The translations under genes were made by a program, and so were the position numbers. Shown here piece by piece: positions 35,559-46,067 of a DNA stretch of 64,000 bases (the first letter of the stretch is position 1; each line of letters begins with the position of its first letter). The notes below the pieces were generated by a model, which did not search any database, was not told where the DNA came from, and saw nothing but the letters and a program-made list of their open reading frames with translations. Origin of the DNA: Cryptomeria japonica (taxonomy: Eukaryota; Streptophyta; Pinopsida; Cupressales; Cupressaceae). Location of the stretch: assembly GCF_030272615.1 (NCBI RefSeq), contig NC_081406.1, forward strand, positions 259,769,386 to 259,833,385, in the 5' to 3' direction.

Positions 35559-36272
35559 GGAATACAAGATAAAAATGCTTAACAGTTACTTTGTAATTAT
35601 CATGAGCCTTCATCAAATACTAGAATTTGATTCTAGAATGGGAATTCTTATAGAAAGGTTTGCTTCTCCTCTTTTGGCTGTTTTCCTCACTTCTTGATGC
35701 CATCTTCTCATAGAAATCTCAGATGTGATTCTGTAATTCTTCTTTTTTTGATCTTGTCACTATCACACAAATGAAACAAGTGGTGTCCACAATACGGAAA
35801 GACTAAACTTTCTTTGATATGAGTATTGTCTTTAAACTCTATAGTGTTTTCTATTTTTCTGGAAATTACATAAACTAAGATAATCTACTAGATATTATGT
35901 TTAAAATGACATAGTTAAAAATTAAAATGCAATATTGTGTTTATATTAGAGTTTTTAAGTTGGTTGAATTCAAAACAGTTGCTAGAATTGAAATGAAAAA
36001 ATCACCGATCAGTGAAAAATGCCAAACAAAAAAAAAATGACAGAAGGATTATTATCCTAGAAACTCTAGAGTGGGGAAAGCCAGCTGGAAGTGGCAGTAG
36101 CTCAAATTTCTCTTATTTAAATGGCCAAAGTAATTACAAAGAGCTCAGACACAGCATGAAAATTCTTCCTTTCACAACCAACTTAACTGACTAATTTTTC
36201 ATTCTTACATTTATACTTTTTAGTTGAATTTTGCCTCTACTTACAAGAATTTTGGAAGTGTTTTCCAAGCAT
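35559..36272. other. DNA between E3 and E4, unassigned
   Basis: This AT-rich segment is flanked by two retroelements. The only notable feature is the open frame at 36012-36194. It may be pre-insertion DNA or a lost part of E4. Confidence 0.4.
36012..36194 (+). CDS. Short ORF with protein-like composition, unknown
   Basis: It is 60 codons, with the part from ILETLEWGKPAGSG through YLNGQSNYKELR having the look of an ordinary protein exon and not low-complexity noise. It ends at a TGA just before E4. I recognise no family. It could be a relic exon or chance. Confidence 0.25.
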   Translation: MKNAKQKKNDRRIIILETLEWGKPAGSGSSSNFSYLNGQSNYKELRHSMKILPFTTNLTD

Positions 36273-37098
36273 ATTTCAGTTAATTTCATATTCTTCTAAT
36301 TTCAGTTAATTTCATTAATTCTTCCAAATTATTCTAAATTCAAGTACATGTGCATGATTTCAAAAACCAAATTGAAAATCAAAGTCAAGTTCTAAATATA
36401 TTCAAATACTAAATTGAATTTAAAATAAATTTAATTATTTGAATTAAATCTCATGCAAGGATTAAATTGAAAATCTAAGTTAAAGTGCAAGCATGTGCTA
36501 AATTAATTAATTAAATCATTATCTCTCCAATCTCTATTTCCATCTTTTAGTTATCTTTTTCTAAATAAAGCTTTCTTTATCATCAATTAATTATCCTCCA
36601 ATCATTCTTTTTCTTCCTTCGGTTATCTTTTCTCAATCAGTTAACTCATTTAATCTATTCAATCTATTATGTTTCACCTCCAAATCAGCAGTTCAACTAT
36701 CAATTTTCATATGAGCTCACCTGAGTTCCACCTCTTGATCAATCGGTTCCACCTTTCAATCAATTCTCTCCAATAATCTATAAATTGAGCATTCAATCGC
36801 TATTTTCGATCCTCCTCAATCCTGGACAATTACTTTGAATCACAAACTTTGAATCTTTGTATCAATTGTAGGTTGCCTATGCAATATCTGAGAGCCATCA
36901 TACCACAAAGAGGAGAAGAGCAATGGAAGTTATACGCAGTCATGGAATAGGGAGTTTTTATTGATTTACTTTATAATTCCTATTTCTTGCTATTGTGTTA
37001 TTTCATTGTTTGTTTGTTTGAATTCTTTGATTAGATAGGGATTCATGATTTCGCTTTGTTTCTAATTGATACTTTAAGAATGAATTTTACATACGACA
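36273..37098 (+). repeat. E4 5' LTR, truncated at its 5' side
   Basis: It matches the 3' LTR halves (about 44545-44961 and 51604-52049) closely and ends ACATACGACA. The first roughly 500 bp of the 3' LTR (44053 onward) have no counterpart, so this copy lost its U3 start. At 36641-36700 it shows the uninterrupted sequence of the site where E5 inserted in the other LTR. Confidence 0.85.
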
Positions 37099-37101
37099 TT
37101 T

Positions 37102-37118
37102 TGGTGAACCCAATGTGA
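37102..37118 (+). other. E4 primer-binding site
   Basis: TGGTGAACCCAATGTGA starts three bases after the LTR terminal CA. The TGG start and position fit a primer site; the tRNA was not identified. Confidence 0.65.
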
Positions 37119-37319
37119 AAAATAGCTAATTAACCTCTCTGTTTTCTGTGTGATTTTTGCAAGTCGTACGAATGTTTTTCATTTTTTGTAGGTTTTGTAC
37201 GAATTCCAAAGAGAATCTCATCATCACGCAATCACATTTACAGAATCACGCAATCACATAGACAAATTTATGCATTCATGTAGACACCAATACACATTCA
37301 TAGTTTTTCAGTTTCTGAT

Positions 37320-37510
37320 TTGAGTCAAGCATTCGCCAATATTTTTATGCAATCACCATAAGTGTCACGCATTCACCTTAAGTGTTACGCATTCACCAAT
37401 ATCTTCATGCATTCACCATAAGTGTCACGCATTTTCCATAAGTGTTATGCATTCGCCAATATCTTCACGCATTTGCCATAAGTGTCACGCATTTGCCGTA
37501 GGTGTCATGG
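37320..37510. repeat. 20 bp tandem repeat with a 60 bp higher-order period
   Basis: About nine consecutive 20 bp units resemble TCACGCATTCACCATAAGTG. Every third unit ends CCAATATCT instead of CCATAAGTG, giving a 3 x 20 bp higher-order pattern. The array lies in the E4 leader. Confidence 0.8.
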
Positions 37511-37827
37511 ATTGGTCCTGATAGTATCACACAATTCTCCTGTCACTGTCATGTATTTATGCTGACAAATTTACACAATCGCTCTGTTAGGATCATGTAA
37601 TCTCTCTATCAGGATCACACAATCGCTCTGATAGAATTACACAATTGGCCATTCAGTATCATGCAATTGCTCAAGTATCATCACGCATTCATTTTTGTCA
37701 TAATTGAGTTCTCTATTTTTTGTAGATTTTATTTTGTTACTAATCATCTGTTTGTAGTCTGTGGCAAATTTACAGAAAGGATTGGATTAGTAATAGATCA
37801 ATTTCACTCATGCTCTCACACTTCATC

Positions 37828-38115
37828 TTTTGGTGCTTAAAATCAACATTGGTTAAAATTGACATGCATGCATAAACACTGAACAATTTGGGCTTAAAAT
37901 CAACATTGGTTAAAAGTGACATGCATGTATAACACTTCAATTTGGGCTTAAAATTAACATTGGGTAAAATTGACTTGCATGTATAACACTCCAATTTGGG
38001 CTTAAAATTAACATTGGTTAAAATTGACATGCATGCCTTCACATTTCAGTTTGGTGTTTAAAATTGACATTTACACGCATATTCAACAACCTCAATTTGG
38101 GCTTTAAAATGAACA
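37828..38115. repeat. 54 bp tandem repeat, about five copies
   Basis: Units begin TTTGGGCTTAAAAT and contain AACATTGGTTAAAATTGACA then GCATGTATAACAC. Unit length is about 54 bp, with the last copy shortened. The array is in the E4 leader. Confidence 0.8.
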
Positions 38116-39063
38116 TGAATCAGGCTACATATAGATTAAATCACATTTGATTTCTTAAGGGAAAGAACTTTTATCATGTTTGGGGTGAACCTACTATTGC
38201 ATTAACTAACTTTCCACCCACCTTCGAGGTCTTGGGAGAAAGGAAGGAGGTGACAATGACACTCAATTTTATTTTATTCCACGTAGAGAGGGGTATCTTT
38301 AACTTGGGATTTAATTACCCCACAGAGGTACTTCAAATTGGGCTGCATTGGAGATATCATCTCTCCCAACATACTCTCGAGTAGGTTTTTTGAGCCACTA
38401 TATAAACATATTAGTTAGGCGGCTAAAGTGTTGAGTGAATTCGACATATGTGGGGGCCTTCCCTACACCGATAAGCTCAACTAAAGTCTTAAGTGGCTTG
38501 CTATGAGAATCCGTCATTGGATCAGGATCCCTCAAAATTTTACAGTAAGAACCAACTTAGTAGCCCAAAATCCTGCATTCAGTGATTTCGGGAGTGCGGA
38601 TCGTACCCCATAGATACCCTTCATGTACCTTGCATTATGATACATAAATCCCTTGGTTATAAGATCTTCACATCTTTGGGGTAAGAGAGACTAGCATGCC
38701 CAAGAAGTGTGTGTCGTGGAGTGGAGCCAGTACTACCAGACTCTCTATCTATTCATTTTGTTTCGGTATTTTGTAAGGGCCTCATTTGAATGGTTTCCAA
38801 TTTCTAGCCTAAGATTGTCTTCTATGTCTTTTTATGTATCGTTGTATCAAACCAGTATTGAGTCGATTATTTGGGCTATTTCAAGCCCTATCCTAAGCAT
38901 CTCTAAATTTTCTGAGATTGTTTGAAAACCAGTTCAGTCAGCTATATCTACCTCCAAACAATTGTTCTCAGACTTGGCAAACCACAAAACTTGTCCTACA
39001 CACAGTTTTACTAAAAATAAAGTCCTTTTTTTTTGAAACATCAAAACTCAAAAGTTTATACAC
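38116..39063 (+). other. E4 region between leader arrays, unassigned
   Basis: A conceptual plus-strand reading near 38150-38390 is protein-like (LTNFPPTFEVLGE; HVERGIFNLGFNYP). An open frame at 38707-38925 is hydrophobic. Stops interrupt both. The first could be a decayed ORF upstream of gag, as some Ogre/Tat elements have. I recognise no domain. Confidence 0.3.
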
Positions 39064-39430
39064 TTGTGACCATAGGAAGTCCTTGCATAGTCCTCATTTA
39101 CATCCTTATTATTGTCCTAAGTCCTTGCATAGTCCTCATTTATGTCCTTATTATCGTCCATAGTCCTTGCATAGTCCTCATTTACGTCCTTATTATCATC
39201 CTTAGTCCTTGCATAGTCCTCATTTACATCCTTATTATCGTCCTTCATCCTTGCATAGTCCTCATCTATGTCCTTATTATCTTCCTTAGTCCTTGCATAG
39301 TCCTCATTTACATCATCCTAAGTCTTTGCATAGTCCTCATTTATGTCCTTACTATCATCCCAAGTCCTTGCATAGTCCTCATTTACGTCCTAAGTCCTTG
39401 CAAAGTCCTCATTATCATCCTCATATACGT
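39064..39430. repeat. 42 bp tandem repeat, about nine copies
   Basis: The unit begins AGTCCTTGCATAGTCCTCAT and most copies are 42 bp. Two shorter copies are 33 and 30 bp. All are multiples of three, so a 135-codon plus-strand frame (39033-39440) stays open across the array with a repetitive SPCIVLIY peptide. It is probably non-coding in fact. Confidence 0.85.
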
Positions 39431-39759
39431 CCTTTTCTAGACTTCATATACATCTATCTTAGTTCATCATCAGTTGCATAATCATCCTAGAAAGTCATAC
39501 CCCAAATGTCCAAATCACAATCAGAGGATCAATCAAACTCAACCTCAACTCAAACAAGTTTGTCAAGTTGAACAAATCAAACATTATCGCATCCAGAGAA
39601 ATGGAGAAAATATCTTACATGTTGTGATCCTAGGTCCAAACCAATCAAGAAAACATCATGGATTGGCATTATACATTTCGTAGGGAAGGTGGAGGATTCA
39701 TCCCTTCTATTCCTATTCCATCGCCATCCATAGAAACCTTAGCTCAATAGATCAAGACT

Positions 39760-40764
39760 TTGCAACAACTAGTGATAGACATGACTAATCCTAAAAACCA
39801 TAGGGGTTGGTTAGAAAAAATGATGAGAGAAGTGATGACCATGAGGGAATTAGTATCAGGCCAACCTTCTTCTTCTTGTGAGACCATACAAACATGCCAA
39901 CCTTCATTCTTCAAGAAAATAGTTCCTACCTCAGTTCAACCAACACTAGAGTCATGTAAACCTTCTTTTTCTTTCAACCCACTATATCAATCATACCAAT
40001 TATATCAACCCAACAATCAAACCCCTTTCAAACAAAATCAAACCCCATTTAATAAAAGTCCAAAACAAAATTCACATCAACCCAAAATTCAAAGTACCTC
40101 CTTCAACCAAAATCAAATCTCTTTCAACCAAAATCAAACCCCTTTCAACCAAAGTCCAAATCGAAATTCATTCAACCAAAATCAAACCTCTTTCAACCAA
40201 AATTAAATCCCTTTCAACCAAAGTCCAAATCAAAATTCATTCAACCAAAATCAAACCTCTTTCACCCAAAATCATACTCCTTTCAACCAAAACAAAACCC
40301 CTTTCAACCAAAGCCCAAATCAACCATATATATCCACCATTTCATTATCCCCCGAAGTCACACAAGACCAATCCATGCCATCTCTATCTAATAAAACAAC
40401 CTCCCAAGGGCCATCCATCATACAAATCCAATCTAATTCAAGTCATAATTCAAAGGATCTCATTCAAAATTCTTCTTCATTAGGCCAAAATGTTGAAACA
40501 TTCCAACAATCTCCCATCCATTTCCAAACTCCTTCCCCGTGTCAAGAGGATGATCCAAAATCAGAAGAAATGAGTCTTGAAACAAATAAAGATCAAGAAC
40601 AACCACTTCCATCCTACCCAATTTTTTATCAAGATCACACCAACCAAGAATCTTATGATGATCCCCTTGCTCTTTTCTATTCCATTCATAATGATACCCT
40701 TTCATCTCAAGAACAAAGTGTCCTTTCAAGTCCCATCCAACATCCACCTCCTAAACAAGATTAG
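39760..40764 (+). pseudogene. E4 gag-like ORF, Gln/Asn-rich
   Basis: One frame of about 335 codons is broken only by TAA at 40204-40206. The N-terminus (MQQLVIDMTNPKNHRGWLEK) is followed by a long array of SFNQNQTPFNQ-type peptides at about 40015-40330, then Ser/Gln/Pro-rich sequence. At the DNA level the array repeats TTTCAACCAAAATCAAACC. Its place after the leader suggests a degenerate gag or gag-linker, but no capsid motif or zinc knuckle is visible. A continuation in another frame runs to about 41005. Confidence 0.5.
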
Positions 40765-41097
40765 GACATCCCTTCTATCCTTCATAATAATCCCTTTCCA
40801 AGACAAGATCAAAGCATACCTTTACCCATTATTTCTCCAAATCTTGATCAAGATCCCTTCATTTCCATGTCATAATCCTCCATGTTCCTCACAAGGTTCC
40901 CTCTCAAATGAACTTTCCATTTCTCCTCATGATCCCAATCCCTCTACACAAGTTGTTAATGAACCCCTTATTAATGAAATCACCAATCCAGATCATACTA
41001 CATAGAGCAACTTGTCAACAATTGTACGTGTGCCATCATCAAATGCTAATGTAGTGACAAAAAAAGCATAACACCAACTAATAAGATTGACACCTGG

Positions 41098-41415
41098 TTG
41101 ACCTCATCATACTCTTCAAGTACATCAATAAAAATAGGCATAACACCCACTCATGTCATAACTTCGAAACCAAAATCAATCTGTCTCATACACCCACACT
41201 TGATAGACTGGGGGAAAGAGAACCTACCACAGTTGGATTTCTTTGAAAATGATAAGGCTATATCTGAATTCATGGGTTCTAGAGCTAGATTTCCCTCTGA
41301 TGATCCACAAAATCCAAAATTTAAGGAAATCAACATTGGAGATATTGAACATGTACACTTAGCTAAGTCATTATATCCTATTGGAAAAGACATCTTTATC
41401 CAACTCTTCAAATAA
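41098..41415 (+). CDS. E4 LIDW domain, shared with E1
   Basis: This is a 105-codon open frame. The block HPHLIDWGKENLPQLDFFE followed by NDKAISEFMG matches the E1 block HHQLIDWDHEGPTQFDTFQ with NDEAIIDYLG, including the order and spacing of the hydrophobic and acidic positions. In E1 this module lies between protease and RT. Here it follows the gag-like ORF directly and no RT follows, so pol appears deleted around it. Role unknown. Confidence 0.6.
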   Translation: MTSSYSSSTSIKIGITPTHVITSKPKSICLIHPHLIDWGKENLPQLDFFENDKAISEFMGSRARFPSDDPQNPKFKEINIGDIEHVHLAKSLYPIGKDIFIQLFK

Positions 41416-44039
41416 AGGCCAATGAACTACCTACACAAAACTCTCTAACCCTATGATCAACATGCACCTTAAACGATATTATATCTAAGTGTTGGGTTAG
41501 TTTAGGTTTTACTTTCTGCATCGCATATCATTTTCTTCAAAGCACTGCATTGCATATAGTTTCCTTTTCAAATGCATCAAATTCACAAAATTTCTACATT
41601 TACATATAGCAGCATTAATAAAACAAGGCAACTGTCCAAGTTTATCATCTATTTGCATTTAAGAGAAGCAAGGGTCATTCCCTTTCTTAGATATTCGGAC
41701 ATGAAGTCTTTGAGATCCTAAGGTCATTCCTTTTCAACATTACCCTATGACGATGCTTTACTCATGGTTGGGTAGTGATTTCACTATTTGAGACTTGTTA
41801 ACCCAAAATCTATCAATTGCTATATCTCAAATACATTAAGAAAATCTCTAATTCATTCTAGACACCTAGTTGATCATATGACTAGTGAAAAATCTAAAAT
41901 TGTACTTTAGTGCCCCTGTAATTGTCACACCCAAGTAGGTTTCATTACTTACAAGTCAAGGCAAGAAAATAATAAAAAAAGAAAAAGAGCTATGCCAAAT
42001 ATTCATCTCAAGGCGAAAGAGAAATGATATATAACTGAAATATCATGAATACAAAGTGCGAGAAAAAGCTTGACTATGGGAACATGCAAGTAACTCCATT
42101 AGGGCTATGAACGCTTGTGGACAATGGAGCAATATTTGAGAAATTACAGTCTATAACCTTGTTGAAGCTCTAAAAGCTTGTTGGCAGCGGGGCTCTATTT
42201 AGGATGCTTTTGAAGTTAGAATAATCCACATAGCTAGTCATATAGGATGCTAAGGATCTTTAGTGAGCACAAGAGTGGGAATTAACTCATCTGCACACAC
42301 ATGGGCAAAAGAAGATCAAAATTTCAAGAACCAATGGGGAAGTTTTTTGCGTCTCCATTTGTAAATCCTAGTCACTAAGTGTGTTAATTTGGATGTTCCA
42401 AAGGACCTTAAAGATGGATTGACTGCTTATCTACTAAATGTTTTGTACCTAAAATTCAATGGGTGTATTACAAAATGCTAAACAAACACAGTCATCCTTG
42501 TTCGAATAGGAAATGCATATTCATCATACATATTGCATTAACATAGGTCATGTCAAAAATTCATTATCTCTACATGCATTCTATAGATCATCATGTCATA
42601 CAGGTCTGCACACTGGGGGCCTAACTGAAAAAGTCCTAAAAATCATATAAAGTCTTGAAAAAAAATCCTAAAAATCATATAAAAATTCCTAAAAAAAGGC
42701 TAAAAATCATAAAATTCAAAACAGTGGAAAACATAAAAATCCAAAATAGTGAAAAACATAAAATCCAAAAATAGTGAAAAACATAAAATCCAAAAACATT
42801 GGAAAATCCTTCAACATTCAAATACGATCCTGAAAAAATCAAAAACATTATCTGCAAAATGTCCTGAAAAAATACCAAAAAACATCTGCAAAATATCCTG
42901 AAAAAAAATCATCCAAAACATTCAAATGCCAATCCACATAATCCAAAAAAATTGAAAAAAGCTCTTGGAAAAGAATAAAACAATAAATAAAGAATCCAAA
43001 AACTTGCAATAAAATGTCTTCCAAGAGTCAAATACCCTAGCAGATATCTAGCAAACACTTCGCACGAAGTTAACAAAGGATACGACTATCCAGTAAAACA
43101 TCTGCAATCAACTGATTGAACTGTCTTATCAATCGTATCATATCCATATCAAGTGATCATTATCTTGTCTTAAACAAAAGAGGATACACTCAAAATCAGA
43201 CATGCCAGTCTTAAACAGTGTCAGCAACTTTCTGAGATCAGACATTATCAACCAACACATCAAGCAACTGAGAACGAAGGCACAAGGTCAGTATAGCTGC
43301 TGAATTTTTTTCGGTTCAGTCTTTATATTTTTATTATTTGGCGACAAATTATGTTCCTATGCTACTCAGGGATGTCCACAAGTGACTAGAGGAGCAATGA
43401 TGGGCATTATCTTTTTCTTTGTTTGTTGTTTGTGGTGTGAACCGATGAAGTTCTAGGGAAATTGCTCTAGTGGGTGTTTGTGATAAGAGCATTCAGCTTG
43501 TGAATGCCACACATACCTCGACCCCTAGTGTATTTCTCAGAATGGAGGGGCTCACTCCTTGTCTACTACGTGTTTGTTTCTTCAATGAGATATCTTTACA
43601 TCTTGGTTCCTTATACCTTGATGTGCTAAGTTCCATTGTTCAATAATAAGGCTCAGTGATGAATATATATTGTGCAATAAATAATGACACAGGTTCGTGA
43701 TTCAATCATTCTCATTTCATCTCAATTTCTTATTGCTAGTTTGTTGATTCTTTTATCATCATCTCTTTCTACATCATTTTCTATCATCTAACATTATTCT
43801 ATTTCATTCTAAGGTTCATTCTCTCATATTCTATCTCAATGTCCTCTTCACATCACTTATCTCTATCTCTAATCAACTAACCATTCTTCTATCTTTCGTC
43901 TCACATTCTTCTTTTTTTGAGAGATCATTCATATTTTTAATGCACAAAAAATCTCTCAAGGGGGCATTAAACCCTAAGCATCACCGGGGCAAAAAAAATT
44001 TTGTTTTTTTTGAAACAACGTCATTCTGACATTGTTCTC
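41416..44039 (+). other. E4 3' non-coding region
   Basis: There are no domains. At 42640-42990 it is strongly A-rich, with repeated AAAAACATAAAATCC words. Pyrimidine-rich stretches with many TCTAT and CATTTC words follow at 43690-43920. This is where an E1-like ancestor would have carried RT to integrase. Confidence 0.5.
42640..42990. repeat. A-rich degenerate repeat
   Basis: Words such as ATCCAAAAATAGTGAAAAAC recur with variable spacing on the plus strand. It is a low-complexity tract without a clear unit length. Confidence 0.5.
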
Positions 44040-44052
44040 AAAGAGAGGAAAA
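44040..44052 (+). other. E4 polypurine tract
   Basis: AAAGAGAGGAAAA lies immediately before the 3' LTR start TGTAGACACC. It would prime plus-strand DNA synthesis. Confidence 0.7.
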
Positions 44053-44961
44053 TGTAGACACCTAAAAATGTCTCATTGATCATGTACTAATTATTCGTCT
44101 AATTAGTTAAATAATTCTTTAATTATTTAATTAAGTTAATTAATCTTATTCTTCTAATTTCATATTTCCTCTTCATCTTACTAATTATTCTATTTTAATT
44201 CTATCATCGTTTTAATCATTTTAACCATTTTCTAATGTTAATTAAATATTTATTATTTAATTAATTCTAATTAATTCTCCAATTTAAATAATCTTTATTA
44301 TATAAATAAATTCTATTTTCAATTTCTATCTCTAATCATTTAATCATTAACCCTTTTCTAAATATTAATTAAATATCTATTATTTAATTAATTGTGATTT
44401 TAATCCTTTAATTCAAACAATCTTTATTATTTAATTAAATTCCATTTCTAAATAATTAAATTGTTTCTTTAAATTATTTAATTAGCTAATTAATTCTTCC
44501 AAAACCCCAAATTATTCTTCTAATTTCATTTAATTTCATATTCTTCTAATTTCAGTTAATTTCATATTCTTCTAGTTTTAGTTAATTTCATATTCTTCTA
44601 ATTTCAGTTAATTTCATTAATTCTTCCAAATTCTTCTAAATTCAAGTACATGTGCATGATTTCAAAAACCAAATTGAAAATCAAAGTCAAGTTCTAAATA
44701 TATTCAAATACTAAATTGAATTTAAAATAAATTCAATTATTTGAACTAAATCTCATGCAAGGATTAAATTGAAAATCTAAGTTAAAGTGCAAGCACATGC
44801 TAAATTAATTAATTCAATCAATTAATTAGTTAAATCATTATCTCTCCAATCTCTATTTCCATCTTTTAGTTAGCTTTCTTTGTCATCAATTAATTATCCT
44901 CCAATCATTCTTTTTCTTCCTTCAATTAGCTTTTTCTCAATCAGTTAACTCATTTAATCTA
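44053..44961 (+). repeat. E4 3' LTR, first part
   Basis: It starts TGTAGACACC after the polypurine tract and is rich in TTAATTAA and ATTTAATT words. It is broken at 44961 by E5. The other part resumes at 51609. The combined length is about 1.35 kb. Confidence 0.85.
44957..44961 (+). repeat. E5 left target-site duplication ATCTA
   Basis: It is identical to 51604-51608. The uninterrupted counterpart in the other E4 LTR, near 36657, has a single ATCTA, confirming the insertion. Confidence 0.92.
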
Positions 44962-45791
44962 TGTTAGGGTTCCCGCAGATACTAAGAGGGGGGGTGAATC
45001 AATATCTAATCGGTGTACAAAATTTCTTATCTTAAAACATATAGAACATATTATAACAGTGTACCGGTATGCAAGAAATAATGCAATAAACATAATTAAA
45101 AACATCCACATGAAAAGCACACCATGACACAATGATTTAACGAGGAAACCCGGTGTGGGAAAAACCTCGGTGGGATTTGTGACCCACAATATCCATTTAC
45201 TGGCCAATAAGAGAATATTACTTACAAGAGGGGCCTGCATATGCAAGAAGGCCAACTACCTAGAGCTCACTGCTCAATGGGAAGTCTCACTGACTTACAA
45301 TGTGGATTATACAAATCCAATATCTTGTACTGCTTTACAATAGCATCTATAATGCTTGATCCAATATCGGTTGCTGCTCTGCTTCTTACATAAACCCTTT
45401 AACCTATATTTCACATAATAGGTCTGCGTTAATATTTCGCTTACATCACTTTCTTCTACTTCCTTACAAAATGTCTACAATGATCTCTTTTATATATAAG
45501 AGTCATTTTACAACTTGCCAAGTCGGCTTACAAAGTTTTTACAATAATAAACAAAATATAATATAACAAAATCCTATTGGCCTCTGTGCCGATATACTTC
45601 CTTTCTCTGTGCTAGTGTCGGTGTCCTGAGTGCTGGTGTAGAGTCTGATTGTTGATGCCGATGAACTATCTTGTCCGTGTAATGCCTTGTTGGTGTAATA
45701 CCTTGCCGATGTAATAGGATTGTAAGGTTGCCATCAATGACAAAACCTTCAATCACCTACAATGTCTCATTGGAGTGTGCATATGCCAACA
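44962..45791 (-). repeat. E5 3' LTR
   Basis: The plus strand starts TGTTAGGGTTCCCGCAGATA and ends ATATGCCAACA, 830 bp. It aligns with 50795-51603 with small indels and substitutions. The polypurine tract lies on its right side, so the element is on the minus strand. Confidence 0.92.
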
Positions 45792-45806
45792 ATCTCCCCC
45801 TTTGGC
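45792..45806 (-). other. E5 polypurine tract
   Basis: The minus strand reads CCAAAGGGGGAGATT directly before the 3' LTR start TGTTGGC. It is a typical Copia tract. A partial copy of the neighbourhood recurs near 45938-45965. Confidence 0.8.
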
Positions 45807-46067
45807 ATTGATGGCAACACTCATGAGAAATTTCAAAAGTGTATCCAAAAATGTGAAGTCCAAAAAATATGTTACCAAAAATGTGTGTGCTCCCCCTGAG
45901 CATATGATTCCTATGATGTTGAATTTCCCATCCCACTACTCCCCCTTTGGCATCAATGACAAAGGTTGGCAAGATGTCAGTAGAGTTTGTAGTTTCAACC
46001 TTGTAACTGGGTAGTTACAATTTGAAATAGATCCGCCAAAATCAAGTTTATATTCTCAATAAACTTT

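Noticed and set aside
39064-39430. Regular direct repeats suggesting a CRISPR array
   Set aside because: Units abut without unique spacers, vary in length, and the context is a plant retrotransposon.
39033-39440. Hydrophobic 135-codon ORF as a membrane protein
   Set aside because: It is a direct reading of the 42 bp repeat. No start context or relatives were seen, so it is kept only as an observation on unit length.
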